A stretch of 64,000 bases of DNA from Oncomelania hupensis (lineage: Eukaryota; Mollusca; Gastropoda; Littorinimorpha; Pomatiopsidae), in NCBI GenBank assembly GCA_036898135.1, contig CM072523.1, positions 34,749,968 to 34,813,967 of the forward strand, read 5' to 3'. The notes under the pieces were generated by a model, which did no database searches, was not told where the DNA came from, and was given only the letters and a program-made list of their open reading frames with translations. This document shows positions 1-9,856 of the stretch, in pieces. Numbering within the stretch: position 1 is the first letter of the stretch; each line of letters starts with the position of its first letter. The position numbers were made by a program, and so were the translations under genes.

Positions 1-520
1 ACAATCAAAAGCAAGAGAAATCGCAGCGCAATGATAAACACTCAAAAGCAAGACATTTCACAATGCTGAACACTCAAAAGCAAAAGATATCGCACTCCTG
101 AACAATCACAGAAGGGGAGTCGCAATCAATCTTGAACAATCAAAGAGAAGGTGAGATCGCAAGCATGAACACTCAAAAGCAAGGGAGATCGCAATCCTGA
201 ACAATCCAAAGAAAGATTGCAATCCGGAATAATCAAAATCAAAGATAGATCGCAATCCTGACCAATCTTAAGCAAAAGAGATCGCAATCCTGAATATTCA
301 AAAGAAAGATCGCAATTCTGAACACTCCAAAGCAAGAGATCTCGATCCTGAACATTCCAAGGCAAGAGAGATCACAATCCTGAATATTCAAAACAGATCG
401 CAATCAATCCTGAACAATCAAAAGCAAGAGATCTCGCAATCCTAAAGTATTAAAAGAGATATTTCAATCCTGAACAATCCAAAGAAAGGAGATCGCAACG
501 CAATGCAATACTGAACAATT
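1..520. repeat. Degenerate minisatellite, unit about 35-42 bp
   Basis: Imperfect tandem units built around GATCGCAATCCTGAACAATC followed by a variable AAAGAAAG or AAAGCAAGAG spacer run from the window edge to about 520. The array is probably cut by the window start. Open frames across it only translate the repeat (recurring CDLSL-type peptides), so I do not call a gene. Confidence 0.75.
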
Positions 521-717
521 AACGCCAAGCCAACGTGATCGTGATCGAAACTGAACTGACATCGACTGGATACTCGGCTGCTACTGTTAGTTCTTGACCT
601 CCAAGATAGAAGATATTGGTTTGCACTGGAAACCTGGTGATGTTTCCGCTAATCCACACCATTTCATTTCCTGATCGTTGTTGGGCTGATAAGCCTGCTG
701 TGTAAGAACTAATATCT

Positions 718-911
718 GAGGGGCCGGGTAGCTCAGTTGGTAAGAGCGTCTTGCTAGTAACCGAAAGGTCGCTGGTTCGAATCCCGGATTGGTCAACGTG
801 TGATCATATTATTTTCCCCTTTACCAACAACTGGCCCGCTGGTGTCAGTATAAATCGGTCCAGTAGTCACCTATATGCGAAAGTGTCGTGTGACTATAAT
901 CTACAAACAAC
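718..911 (+). mobile_element. tRNA-derived SINE, family A, copy 1
   Basis: The 5' head is tRNA-like, with an A-box (TAGCTCAGTTGG) and a B-box (GGTTCGAATCC). The anticodon-loop equivalent CTAGTAA resembles tRNA-Thr(AGU). The body of about 110 bp ends in GACTATAATCTACA and a short A/C-rich tail. A perfect 11-bp target-site duplication AACTAATATCT lies at 707-717 and 912-922, which fixes the boundaries. It is nearly identical to the copies at 27826, 35138 and 61105, so the family moved recently. Pol III transcription from the internal boxes is expected for this class; mobilisation must rely on a LINE in trans. Confidence 0.92.
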
Positions 912-1023
912 AACTAATATCTTCACCCACCCACCCCTAAACCTTCCACTGAATTTTGACTGTGATCAGATTGCTGAACTAATCAAGATGTGTTTGATGA
1001 GTTAAATGAATAGTCCTTCACAG

Positions 1024-1362
1024 TCCTATCCTATCCCGTAACTCGGAGGTCGTAGGGGCACCACAGATGATCGTTTAACCAGCATTCTCCATCTTTCCCT
1101 GTCCTCAGCAACCCTGATTGTTTCGCTCAGTGTCAAACCAGTCCATTCTCGAATGTTGTCCTCCCACCTCTTTTTCGGTCTCCCTCTTCTTCTACCTCCT
1201 TGCACTGTGCCTTGCAGGATGGTATTTGCAAGACCTGATGATCTGGTGACGTGGCCATACCATCGGAGTTTCCGTTTCTTCACCACTGTGAGCAGGTCAT
1301 TGTGTTGTCCAATGGCTCGTGTGATGGTCTTTCGGACTTCGTCGTTGGTGATGTGTTGGGTA
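1024..1362 (-). pseudogene. 3' end of an RTE-like LINE (C-terminus of the endonuclease-reverse transcriptase)
   Basis: The minus strand encodes the C-terminal tail typical of a large marine-invertebrate LINE family: RWYGHVTRSSGLA, then a basic GGRRRGRPKKRWEDNIREW stretch, then VVPLRP. It ends at a short GGATA-type tail (CCTATCCTATCC on the plus strand). Only the last 90 or so residues are present, so this is a 5'-truncated insertion without the catalytic RT domain. Two more copies of the same 3' end lie at 17883-20345 and 21834-22138. The reading frame is still open, so the copy is not very old. Confidence 0.85.
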
Positions 1363-1369
1363 TAGTAGG

Positions 1370-4300
1370 CTTACATGGGCAAATCGCTAGGTATGTTTGT
1401 CAATCTGTCTGCCTGCCTGTGTGCGTGTCCCTGTCTCTGTGGTAGATTGCTAGAGATATGCAAAATGTGGCTTCGACGGGCGAAGATAGGTTGAATGTAG
1501 AAGATGTCCATTATTATTCAAATAATTAGTTTCCCCGCTTCCTCTTTTATCAGCAGTAATGACAACGGACTTCAAATAATGGGTAGAGAGATGCAAATGA
1601 TTGCACAATTGTTAAACAACCATGTAGCTGGGACAGAAGTGAAACGTTCCTAGTCAACATTTGACAGACGAGCGAGCAGAAGATAGCATTATGCAAATCT
1701 TGATACAGACAAAGCATCCGCCTGGCGGAGCAGCGGCGAACTTGTGAGTGGGGTACCCTCGGCAGTGAACTTCGGGGAATTCTATTCCCTCTTGTCCTGG
1801 ATAGCGCTGAAATTGAGCCTTAATCATGGCTAAAATTTGACAGATGAGCAGCAGAAGAACATAAAATTATGTAGATATAAATGGCTAAAAACGGGGTGGG
1901 GGTGGGGGGGGGGGAAAGGTATATGCGAAAGCAGAATAGCGGATTTTAGAGTTTCGTCATGCTCAGCGATGGAACTTTGGTGGTCGGGCCCTTTCCTGTT
2001 TGTCCTGGGTGGCGCTGTATGCGAGCTGCGTAGAGGACTTATAATCTTAGATACAAAGGATAATTTACCATTTCCTCTTGGCCTGCGAAGCGCCCCTGCA
2101 CTAATAACCTTAACACCAAGTACTGAGACTCTCATGTCAACACAAGGGCACACAACACAGAGCATAGTAAGGAAAAGCTAAAGATGCTCCCGTAACTTTT
2201 CGGTCGTTTCTGTAGAAACTTTAGCTGACAGTTTCTTTTATTTTCAGACAATCCGTGTACACGGTTTGATTTAACCGAGGTCGATATGCAAATAGCAGTG
2301 GCTCGACGGGGAGAAAAAAAAATCAACCCTTTGCTATTATAGGGCATTGTCGATGCTTCATGTCGTTCCAAATTGACTGCTGGATTGGCTTCGTTCTGCG
2401 CCGCGATGTTTTCATGACAGCTAAATCACCTCAAACAGATGCCTGGACTGCGAGGGGCCACAAGCAGCCATATTTATCATTGCCTGGTTGTTTCAGCTAA
2501 TAATCTCCCTTGATTTACATGTACGCGTGCCGGCGCCGCCATTGTGGAGGCGGGAACAATCAATCGTTTGCTTTGCTTGTTTGTTTGTTTGTTTGTTTTC
2601 GGGCCCCGGCAACATTATATTATTCATTTCCATAGTTTTATATAGCACATTTCCTTGATGAACAAGCGGGTCAACTTTAAAAAAATCTAAAAACACGTAG
2701 ACAGGCTTCCGTTCATGTTATTGTTTGCATATATCAATGCGCAATTTTTAGCTTTAAAAAAAAAAAGATGTACACTCATTTTCAGGCGCCTTGCACCATT
2801 CTCATAATTTTACACGTTGCAGAGCGATGAGCTGCTCAAGGAGAGAACGTTTCGAAACAAAGTCGACTTTTTGTAATCATTATAATTAGGGGTTCGTGTT
2901 CCACCCACGCCGCTTTTCCGTGTCACCTCAGCAGCACGTCAAAGATGCTCGGTGTTCCCGGTTACGCCAAATAGCGAGCTTGGTCCCCCTCACCTCTTTC
3001 ATTTACTATTCTAATTGCGAAAAGATTGTGTTTCCTCAAGATTTGGGTTTTGGGTAGAAGGTAATATTTATCATCTATGTAAGCAGAAATTCGAGTTGCC
3101 TTCCTCGTCAAAGACGAAACACACGAGAAAAGGAGTACAGGAAACAGAACTAGTCACCCTAACGAATCAATAAATGCTTTTTCAATCAACTTTCTAACTC
3201 TGTTTCATGTATGGCGTATTGTTTCCAGTGCAATATCAAGACTGTATCTAATTCTTCTTTTGGTATAGGCAGCAGCGAGCTTCCACATATGAAAGAACAA
3301 TATATTGGGTTTCTGGAGATTTATTGCAGTTGAATAGGAAGTGATTAGTCATTGACTTACACGAAACGCCACAACAACAAAAAATACCGCAGGCCTATTA
3401 TTACTTGCCTTGGCAACCCAACAAGCTTATTGTGGAAAACCAAGACTGTTGTAAAGCATTGTTACGCATAACAACAACCCCTTGCGCTGAACAGTGCCAG
3501 ACTACACTACAAACCTTCAAAAGCTGTTACTATTGATGCGAACCCTGGTCTGGAAATTCATATCTATAGCGTTGGGTTTACTGGGCGCGCTAGATTTCCC
3601 TTGCTGCACAGTGTCTTGCTAATGCTAAATCCTACCTAAGTTACAAATTGTACTCGGAGAGCCCAGGATAAAGCTGATATGACGTTCCGCTTGATATGGT
3701 ATGGGTAGCAGTACGATAAAAGAGTGAAGGTTTCGAAATAGCTAACCTCAACGTGCGTTGTTAGGCGTTCGTTTGTACTGAGGAAACAAAACCTCCGGCC
3801 TATCCAATAATTTACGCCTGGGTACGGTCGCGGATTATTCATTTGTTTGCCGTCTGCTCGGCCCCCTTGTTTTTCACGTCTGCTCCGACCGTCCACGGGT
3901 TCTGAGAGTTACTCCCCTTCAACACACATGGTCGCTGACCTGGCCCTTGAAAGATGGGTATGCTCGGAAACGTATGCAAATGAGGGTCGAAAGAGTAAAC
4001 CAATCTCTGCCGCCCTTCCATATCTGTTTGGCCACTGGTGTAGCAAAGGCAGCGACGAAAGCATTTTCTCATCAAGGTTTTCAGCGGCTCCAAAAAATCT
4101 GGTGTTGATTATATCCAGGACTAAAATCACTCAAAACAACAGAACTACAAACACAAATCAATCCTCTAACCTGCACAACAACACATACACATCTTGCTTT
4201 TGGAATCCAATCCAAGTTGTCGGATCCTTTACCGCAAAAATAAATAAAATAAAATAAAATAAAAATCTGAGGAACATAGTATGGATGGGTGTTCATCGTT

Positions 4301-5128
4301 GATCATTCCATTTCATGTAAGGCTTTCAAAGCCGGACCTGCTGACAAGTGTGGGGAAGTCTTTAACAGTATTCGTTGGTTTAGTCACGTTTGTTTTAAAC
4401 ATTTGTTCCATCAAAACCTCTCTCTGAGACGTATTTAAACGGAACACTCAAGTGTGTCTGAGATCTATCAGGACCAGGATTATGCGGTTGTCGATGCACG
4501 GGTCGTCCTAAATATTGCCATATACAATAATAGCATGTTGTTCTAGTTCATAATGTGTTGCTAGTGATGGTTTTGTCCCAGGTTTAGTTCCAGAGCTGTT
4601 CCCTCGCTAGAACTATCAATTCTCGACGTTTAATTCATTCAAGACTTCTGCAATGTGATGACAAAATAAAGTTTTTGTTTTTTCTTCATTTTTTGGTGTG
4701 TGTTTGTGTGTGTGCGTGTGTTTGTGTGTTTGTTCATGTGCGTGTGTGTATATAAAAAAACATTAAAGGCGCTAAGACTAGTTTCCATTGTGAATTTTAT
4801 TTTTTAAGTCAATGTTCTAGAGATCTAGTAAATAAGCTTAAGTAATACAGTAAGTCATAAAAAAAAGAAAACAGAAGCAAAGAAGCGGACAATTTTAGGT
4901 CATCTAAACAAATGAAAATGTCGAATTACGATGAAACTTCACGCGTCTTCAGAGATTGAATGTTGAAAGTCGGATGTCCATAGGTTGCAAGATTTAGACA
5001 AAGTAAGCCTTCAAAAACACAAACAGACAAAAGATGCCATCGGGACACAAAATCTCGATTTATTTAAAATAATTTTTTAAAAAGCTGTCAGTACGCTTTG
5101 CGGTGTAAACATCTTGTTGGCTCGATCT
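1370..5128. other. No recognisable gene; anonymous non-coding DNA
   Basis: Open frames here are short, unconserved and often overlap on both strands (for example 1837-2181 and 3847-4257). I see no domain, no tRNA and no terminal repeat. A weak internal similarity links about 1660-1850 and 1830-2030 (CATTTGACAGACGAGC/ATTTGACAGATGAGCAG; TGTCCTGG.T.GCGCTG), suggesting a diverged duplication. TG-rich sequence lies at about 4695-4750. Confidence 0.5.
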
Positions 5129-5141
5129 ATGCATTTCAATA

Positions 5142-5437
5142 AAAGGTAAAGGTAAAGGTAGTCCCATAGCCTTGTGGCCGTAGGGGAGCGTGATGTTGGA
5201 GATCACACTTATCTTGGGCCAGCGTAATGAGGGTGATGCCCAACTCTCTCCCTCGCTGCTTTACCTTCCCCACCCTCAAGAGAGTAGGTACTCAATCACA
5301 GTTGAGTCAGCTGGGGGCGTTGTTGTTTGTCGCTTCACACCTTAGCGGTCACCCATCCAAGAGCTAACCGCACCGGACGGTGCTTCACTTTCGACACAGT
5401 AGCGAGTGCTCCAACCACTGCACTATCCGACACCCCA
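5142..5437 (-). mobile_element. Small-RNA-derived SINE (family B) with a 13-bp target duplication
   Basis: A 296-bp minus-strand element is bounded by a perfect 13-bp direct repeat ATGCATTTCAATA (5129-5141 and 5438-5450). Its 5' part contains an A-box-like TAGTGCAGTGG and then TTGGATGGGTGACCGC, which resembles the internal control region of 5S rRNA (GGATGGGAGACC). It may therefore have a 5S-like or tRNA/5S chimeric promoter. The 3' end is a short (TTTACC)n tail on the minus strand. I see only this copy in the window. The 5S link is by motif only. Confidence 0.8.
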
Positions 5438-5457
5438 ATGCATTTCAATACAGGCGT

Positions 5458-5780
5458 AAATTGAGGTCTCCTCATGAGTCTCTCTGATGCTCAGTGTGTT
5501 GAATGTCGTGCGAAAGGCTGCATGCAGAGCGATCTTTGCTGGCAGGGGGTGAGAAATGGCCGAGATTTGGAGGTAATGGGCAAGGATTTACTGGACGACC
5601 AACTTCGCACTATCAACTCCTGTTCAAGGGGGATAAAGAAAACCCAAAGCGGCCATTTTGTTCGATGGAGTCTGTAAGTGACCTCCCCTTCGGCTGCGTC
5701 TCTTTCCCGCCTGAATATTGCAAGTGACCTCCCCTTCGGCTGGCTCTCTTTCCTGCCTGGGGAGAGAGCGAGAGAGAGAG

Positions 5781-5841
<61 letters not shown>

Positions 5842-6045
5842 GGGTGGAAACAGGGAAGCAGGAGTTAAAAGAGACAGAGAAGAAGGAGGAGACGAAGAAA
5901 ACGAAAAACCCAAATGAGAAAATGTTCATAGAGTAGCCAACATCAATTTTGCGAGGATTGGAAGTCTGAAAGAAGCAAAAAGAGATAGAAATCTGATTCT
6001 GACGAAGAAGGAGAATAAGCAGGAGGAGGAGGAGGAGGACGAACA
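5458..6045. repeat. (GA)n tract with flanking non-coding DNA
   Basis: A (GA)n microsatellite occupies 5761-5836. Just upstream is a short direct duplication of GTGACCTCCCCTTCGGCTG (about 5679 and 5725). Open frames crossing the tract translate to RERE or SLSL repeats and are artefacts. Confidence 0.8.
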
Positions 6046-6140
6046 ACATGAAAGAAAGAAAAAAGAGCAAGTACAAGAATAGGAAGAAGAAGAAGAAGAA
6101 GAAGAAGAAGAAGAAGAAGAAGAAGAAGAAGAAGAAGAAG

Positions 6141-6173
<33 letters not shown>

Positions 6174-6295
6174 AACAACAACTACAACTACAACAACAAC
6201 AACAAGAATAAGAAAAAGAACATGAAGAAACGTGAGGAAAGAAGAAGAAGAAGAAGAAGAAGAAGAAGAAGAAGAAGAAGAAGAAGAAGAAGAAG

Positions 6296-6348
<53 letters not shown>

Positions 6349-6446
6349 AAACAACAATCAACAACAACACGAAGAAACATGAGAAGAAGAAGAAGAAGAA
6401 GAAGAAGAAGAAGAAGAAGAAGAAGAAGAAGAAGAAGAAGAATGAA
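6046..6446. repeat. Compound (AAG)n/(AAC)n microsatellite
   Basis: Alternating purine-rich AAG blocks (about 6084-6141, 6241-6296, 6381-6441) and AAC blocks (about 6142-6205, 6297-6360) make three AAG arrays separated by two AAC arrays. All six frames are open through it, giving poly-Lys, poly-Asn, poly-Glu, poly-Gln and so on, so the long open frames here carry no coding information. Confidence 0.9.
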
Positions 6447-6587
6447 TAAATTAACATTAAAGTTTAACGTCTACACCTACCATGGACGATCTGGTAGACG
6501 CGGATAACCATCCCGGAGAACAAGAATGGGGACCTAAATCAACACTGAACCACCAGAGCAATCCTACTGCTAAAATGGCCACTTTTA

Positions 6588-6733
6588 TCTCGCCCATCAC
6601 GGGGTTGGAACCTGGGTCCTCGGTGTGCGTGGTCCTGATTCGGCTCTTTGCAGTCCGCTGGACCTTATAAACAATGACTAACTAACATCGGCGTGCCAGG
6701 CGAATGCTCTAGTTCTGAGCTACGGCGATGGGA
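6588..6733 (-). mobile_element. tRNA-like SINE head interrupted by a nested retroposon tail
   Basis: Read on the minus strand from 6733, the sequence shows an A-box-like GTAGCTCAGAACTAGAGC and, after an interruption, a B-box-like AGGTTCCAACCC. It can be joined into a tRNA-like head only if 6631-6685 plus one target duplication is removed. The B-box departs from consensus. I cannot define the body or the 3' end, so the family is unassigned. Confidence 0.55.
6631..6685 (+). mobile_element. 5'-truncated retroposon tail (family D), copy 1
   Basis: A 55-bp insertion carries the family D 3' signature: GGTCC, then GGCTC, then AGTCCGCTGGACC, ending in ACTAACTAAC. GGTCC/GGACC and GGCT/AGTC can pair as a stem-loop. 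It is flanked by a 9-bp near-perfect direct repeat, TCGGTGTGC (6620-6628) and TCGGCGTGC (6688-6696). The same tail recurs at 19558, 39700, 59801 and 63505. Extreme 5' truncation is typical of target-primed reverse transcription. Confidence 0.7.
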
Positions 6734-7085
6734 AGAAGAAGAACAAGAAGAAGAAACACGACAAAATCCTAGCAGAGAAACCTCGAATCTGGGAAATTGG
6801 GTTTCGGTCAGAAGGGCCGGATCGTTTCATATCGCCTCACTTCTTCGGACGTAAAATGCAGGAGTGGGATCGCGGGAGGGGGGGGGGGGGGGGGGGTTGT
6901 AGGTGCAGAACACGTGGGATGAAATCGACAAAGGAGGGAGTGTGGGTGGAGTGGTGGTTGATGAGAAAGTAAGGGATTGGTGGGTGTGCGTGTGTGTGTG
7001 TGTGTGTGTGGGTGGGGCCAGGAGAGGGAGGGTAGGTGACCCCGAATACAGACTATAAATGACAGAATATAGAATCCTTTATAGT

Positions 7086-7274
7086 GAGGGGCCGGGTAGC
7101 TCAGTTGGTAGAGCGTCTTACTAGAAACCGAAAGGAACCTGGTTCGAATCCCGGATTGGCCAATGTGTAACCATATTATTTTCCCCTTACCATCAACTGG
7201 TTCGCTGGTGTCAGAATAATGTGACCAGTAGTCGCCTATACGCTTCGGTGTCGTGTGACTATAATCTACAGTTA
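7086..7274 (+). mobile_element. tRNA-derived SINE, family A, copy 2 (diverged)
   Basis: This copy has the same head and body as copy 1, but with many substitutions and a one-base deletion in the D-loop region. The anticodon-loop equivalent is CTAGAAA. A perfect 10-bp target duplication CCTTTATAGT lies at 7076-7085 and 7275-7284. It is clearly the oldest of the five family A copies, or a separate subfamily. Confidence 0.9.
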
Positions 7275-7284
7275 CCTTTATAGT

Positions 7285-8390
7285 CTTTCAACTCCTTTCC
7301 TCCCCCCCCTCTCCTCCCATAAACAGTACCAAGAAGATCTCTATGGTAGATTTAAATCAGCGAAAACACTATTAATGAAAAGATGAGGAGCCGAGGCAGG
7401 TAAAACCGAAAAGCAGAAGAGAGACAAAAGAGGTGGTCGACATGGTACGTAGCTGAAAGGATTTTGGAAGAAGGACAATCATAAAAGAAAACAGCAATGA
7501 CTAGGGGAGGGTGGGGGGGGGGAGAAAAGGGAGGATGAGAGGTAACTGGGTGGGTGGGTGGGGGTGGAGGCAGCTGGAGTACGCACAGCGCAGCAAGAAG
7601 GAAAACAGTGGTGAGGTGACTTAATTGAGGGTAGGGTTGGGATGGGTGGATGAGTGGGGTGGAGGAGGGGGGGGGGATTTGGAGAATGCAATTAACAAAA
7701 AAACAACACAACATTTGGGCAGATGAAAAAACAATCACTTAAAAAAAAAAAAAAAAAAAAAAGGACCGCGCGGACTGAATGGAATAAGAACTAGGGGGAT
7801 AAATGGTGGAAACAGGGGTAACAATTTAAAAGGGCCCCTATATCAAAAGCTTTGTTTACTTTTGGCAAAAGCGGGTTTACACTAAAATTCGCATTGTTAT
7901 GACATTACACAATGCCAAAGTGTTGCTCAAACCAACCGCTAACGTTTGAATTTTCCATTCCTGTTCTGACAGGGAGTGATTTCCCCTGTTCAACGGTACA
8001 CCAATACCACAGCCGTGTGATCTTTGACCCTATTTCGGAATGATCCACGCGGCTTCAAGAATGAGTCTTTGGTGTCTAGGGTAGGGTATCGTCTATTGTA
8101 TCAATCCCAAACAAAAAAACGTACGGATGAACTTATTTTTTTATGGGTTCAGCATCTTACCGTCTTCGGTAGATGCTATTTGTTTAGCACTAAATTGTTG
8201 GCTGCCAATAGGCCACAAAACTACGGAATGTATTGATTTTAAAAAAATTAAACTTTCGAAAGAGTTGTTAAGTCTTTTTTTAAAGAGGGGCAACACTCAC
8301 TGTGAATGTTAAAGAAATTTGTTGAAGGGGCGTGATCAAAGTAGGTTTCTTTAAATCAGCACAACACTATCAAAACTTACGTAAGGAAGA
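7285..8390. other. No gene recognised; G-rich and poly(A) patches
   Basis: A GGTGGGTGG-rich patch lies at about 7500-7680 and a 22-bp poly(A) at 7741-7762. Frames such as the proline/serine-rich minus-strand one at 7352-7738 come from these biased tracts. No domain is visible. Confidence 0.5.
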
Positions 8391-8474
<84 letters not shown>

Positions 8475-8647
8475 GAGAAAAAGAAGACTAGTGTGTTGGG
8501 GGATGCGTGTGCATGTAAAGATGAAAGGAAAATAGTGAAATGTAATGAAATGAAAGGAGATTTCTTCTTCGTCTTCTTCTTCTTCTTCTTCTTCTTCTTC
8601 TTCTTCTTCTTCTTCTTCTTCTTCTTCTTCTTCTTCTTCTTCTTCTT
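8391..8647. repeat. (GA)n followed by (CTT)n
   Basis: A (GA)n tract occupies about 8391-8470. After 95 bp of AT/GA-rich spacer, a (CTT)n tract runs at 8564-8647. The purine strand therefore switches from plus to minus across the spacer. No coding signal. Confidence 0.9.
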
Positions 8648-9462
8648 TTCAAAATATAGGATTAAAAATATCAGCTTAAAGAGCGCCTCAAGTTTCTGGC
8701 TGATCGAAATAAGGATTATAACTCACATCTAACCAAGTCGCCACTTCGCAGTTGCAGCTTAACTAGTAATTAAAGGTGAAGACAAAGCACTAACACGGGA
8801 CAGCCAGAGGAGATTTTGGATAAAGCGTAGGTGTCAGTGCGGAGTGAGGAAGGCGGAGGGTGATGGGTGGAGGGTGTGGTGGTGATTGGCATGGGGGGGA
8901 AGGGAGGCGGGAAGAGGGAGTGCGTGGGAAGGTGGAGCGGAAGGACGAGAAACTATAAGGGCAAAGTACATTTAAACCAGCACCGCTGCACAACCAGGAA
9001 CTCTTTTATCAGCTTTGCAGTAAGATTGCACAGTGAACCAAAAGAAACGATTTACAAGTTGGAATAGACTATAACATTCACACACACACGCACCCCCTCT
9101 TCTTTCAATAACACTCTAAAAAATGTAATAGAAAAGATTTAACTCGGTTATATTACCACAAATTATACACGCAAAGGACTTGCTGTAGAAGTATAGTTTG
9201 ATATTAGCAGTATAATTATAGTAACCCTAAAAAAAGGTGTAGTTTTAAAAACAAAAGCGTAGCATTATTAACTATATATTGAATAGTATGTGCGGTCCGA
9301 TGATATACAGATAATAAGGCTACGTAAAAAGCCATTCTGGAAACCATTACAAAACAAAACAAAACAATACACCACAACAAAACACATTATCCTTATTGCC
9401 CATCGTTCATAGTGAAGAAAATATATTCAAAACAGACAAATCACCTTACCATTAAAGTATAA

Positions 9463-9466
<4 letters not shown>
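8648..9466. other. No gene recognised
   Basis: AT-rich anonymous sequence with short A-rich and AACAA-rich stretches near 9340-9390. No domain, RNA gene or repeat boundary can be supported. Confidence 0.5.

Positions 9467-9515
<49 letters not shown>
9467..9515. repeat. (CT)n tract at the 5' flank of the intact LINE
   Basis: About 24 CT dinucleotides end at 9515, directly before LINE 5' sequence beginning CATTCGGCG. A matching (CT)8 lies at 15771-15786, directly after the LINE 3' tail, so the element appears to split one microsatellite. Confidence 0.85.
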
Positions 9516-9518
<3 letters not shown>

Positions 9519-9856
9519 CGGCGTTCGACTCTCGAGGTGTCAACACCTAAGCAGCTGAGCTCTCGCAATGCAGTATGAAGACAGTATCACAGTATGGGAA
9601 CGTTTTTTGAGTTGGACATGAAAATTTATACACGGCTCAATGTATTATGATTGCTGCAACTACAGATAAAGATTGAAAGAAGGGAAAATAGTCTTTGCAA
9701 AATTGTACGTCGATTGGTTTTCTGTTTAAATAGAGTTTCTGAAGTGGACCATTCTATGTGTGATGCAATCATGCGAACGGAGGTTAGAGTTCCAAAACAT
9801 CTGATTTTGGAAATTCAGCAAATCTATATTGACCTGAGACTGTGAATAATATCAAT

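Noticed and set aside
720..793. Possible tRNA-Thr gene
   Set aside because: The anticodon stem is poorly paired and the copy has a SINE body and target duplications.
587..796. Peptide with NPGFEPATFRLLARRSYQLSYPAP on the minus strand
   Set aside because: It is the antisense translation of the SINE tRNA head, a common annotation artefact.
1837..2181. Overlapping frames of about 110 residues on both strands
   Set aside because: No domain, low conservation signals, overlapping on opposite strands; likely chance.
5491..6507. Many long overlapping frames on both strands
   Set aside because: They translate (GA)n, (AAG)n and (AAC)n microsatellites in every frame; no sequence complexity and no domain.
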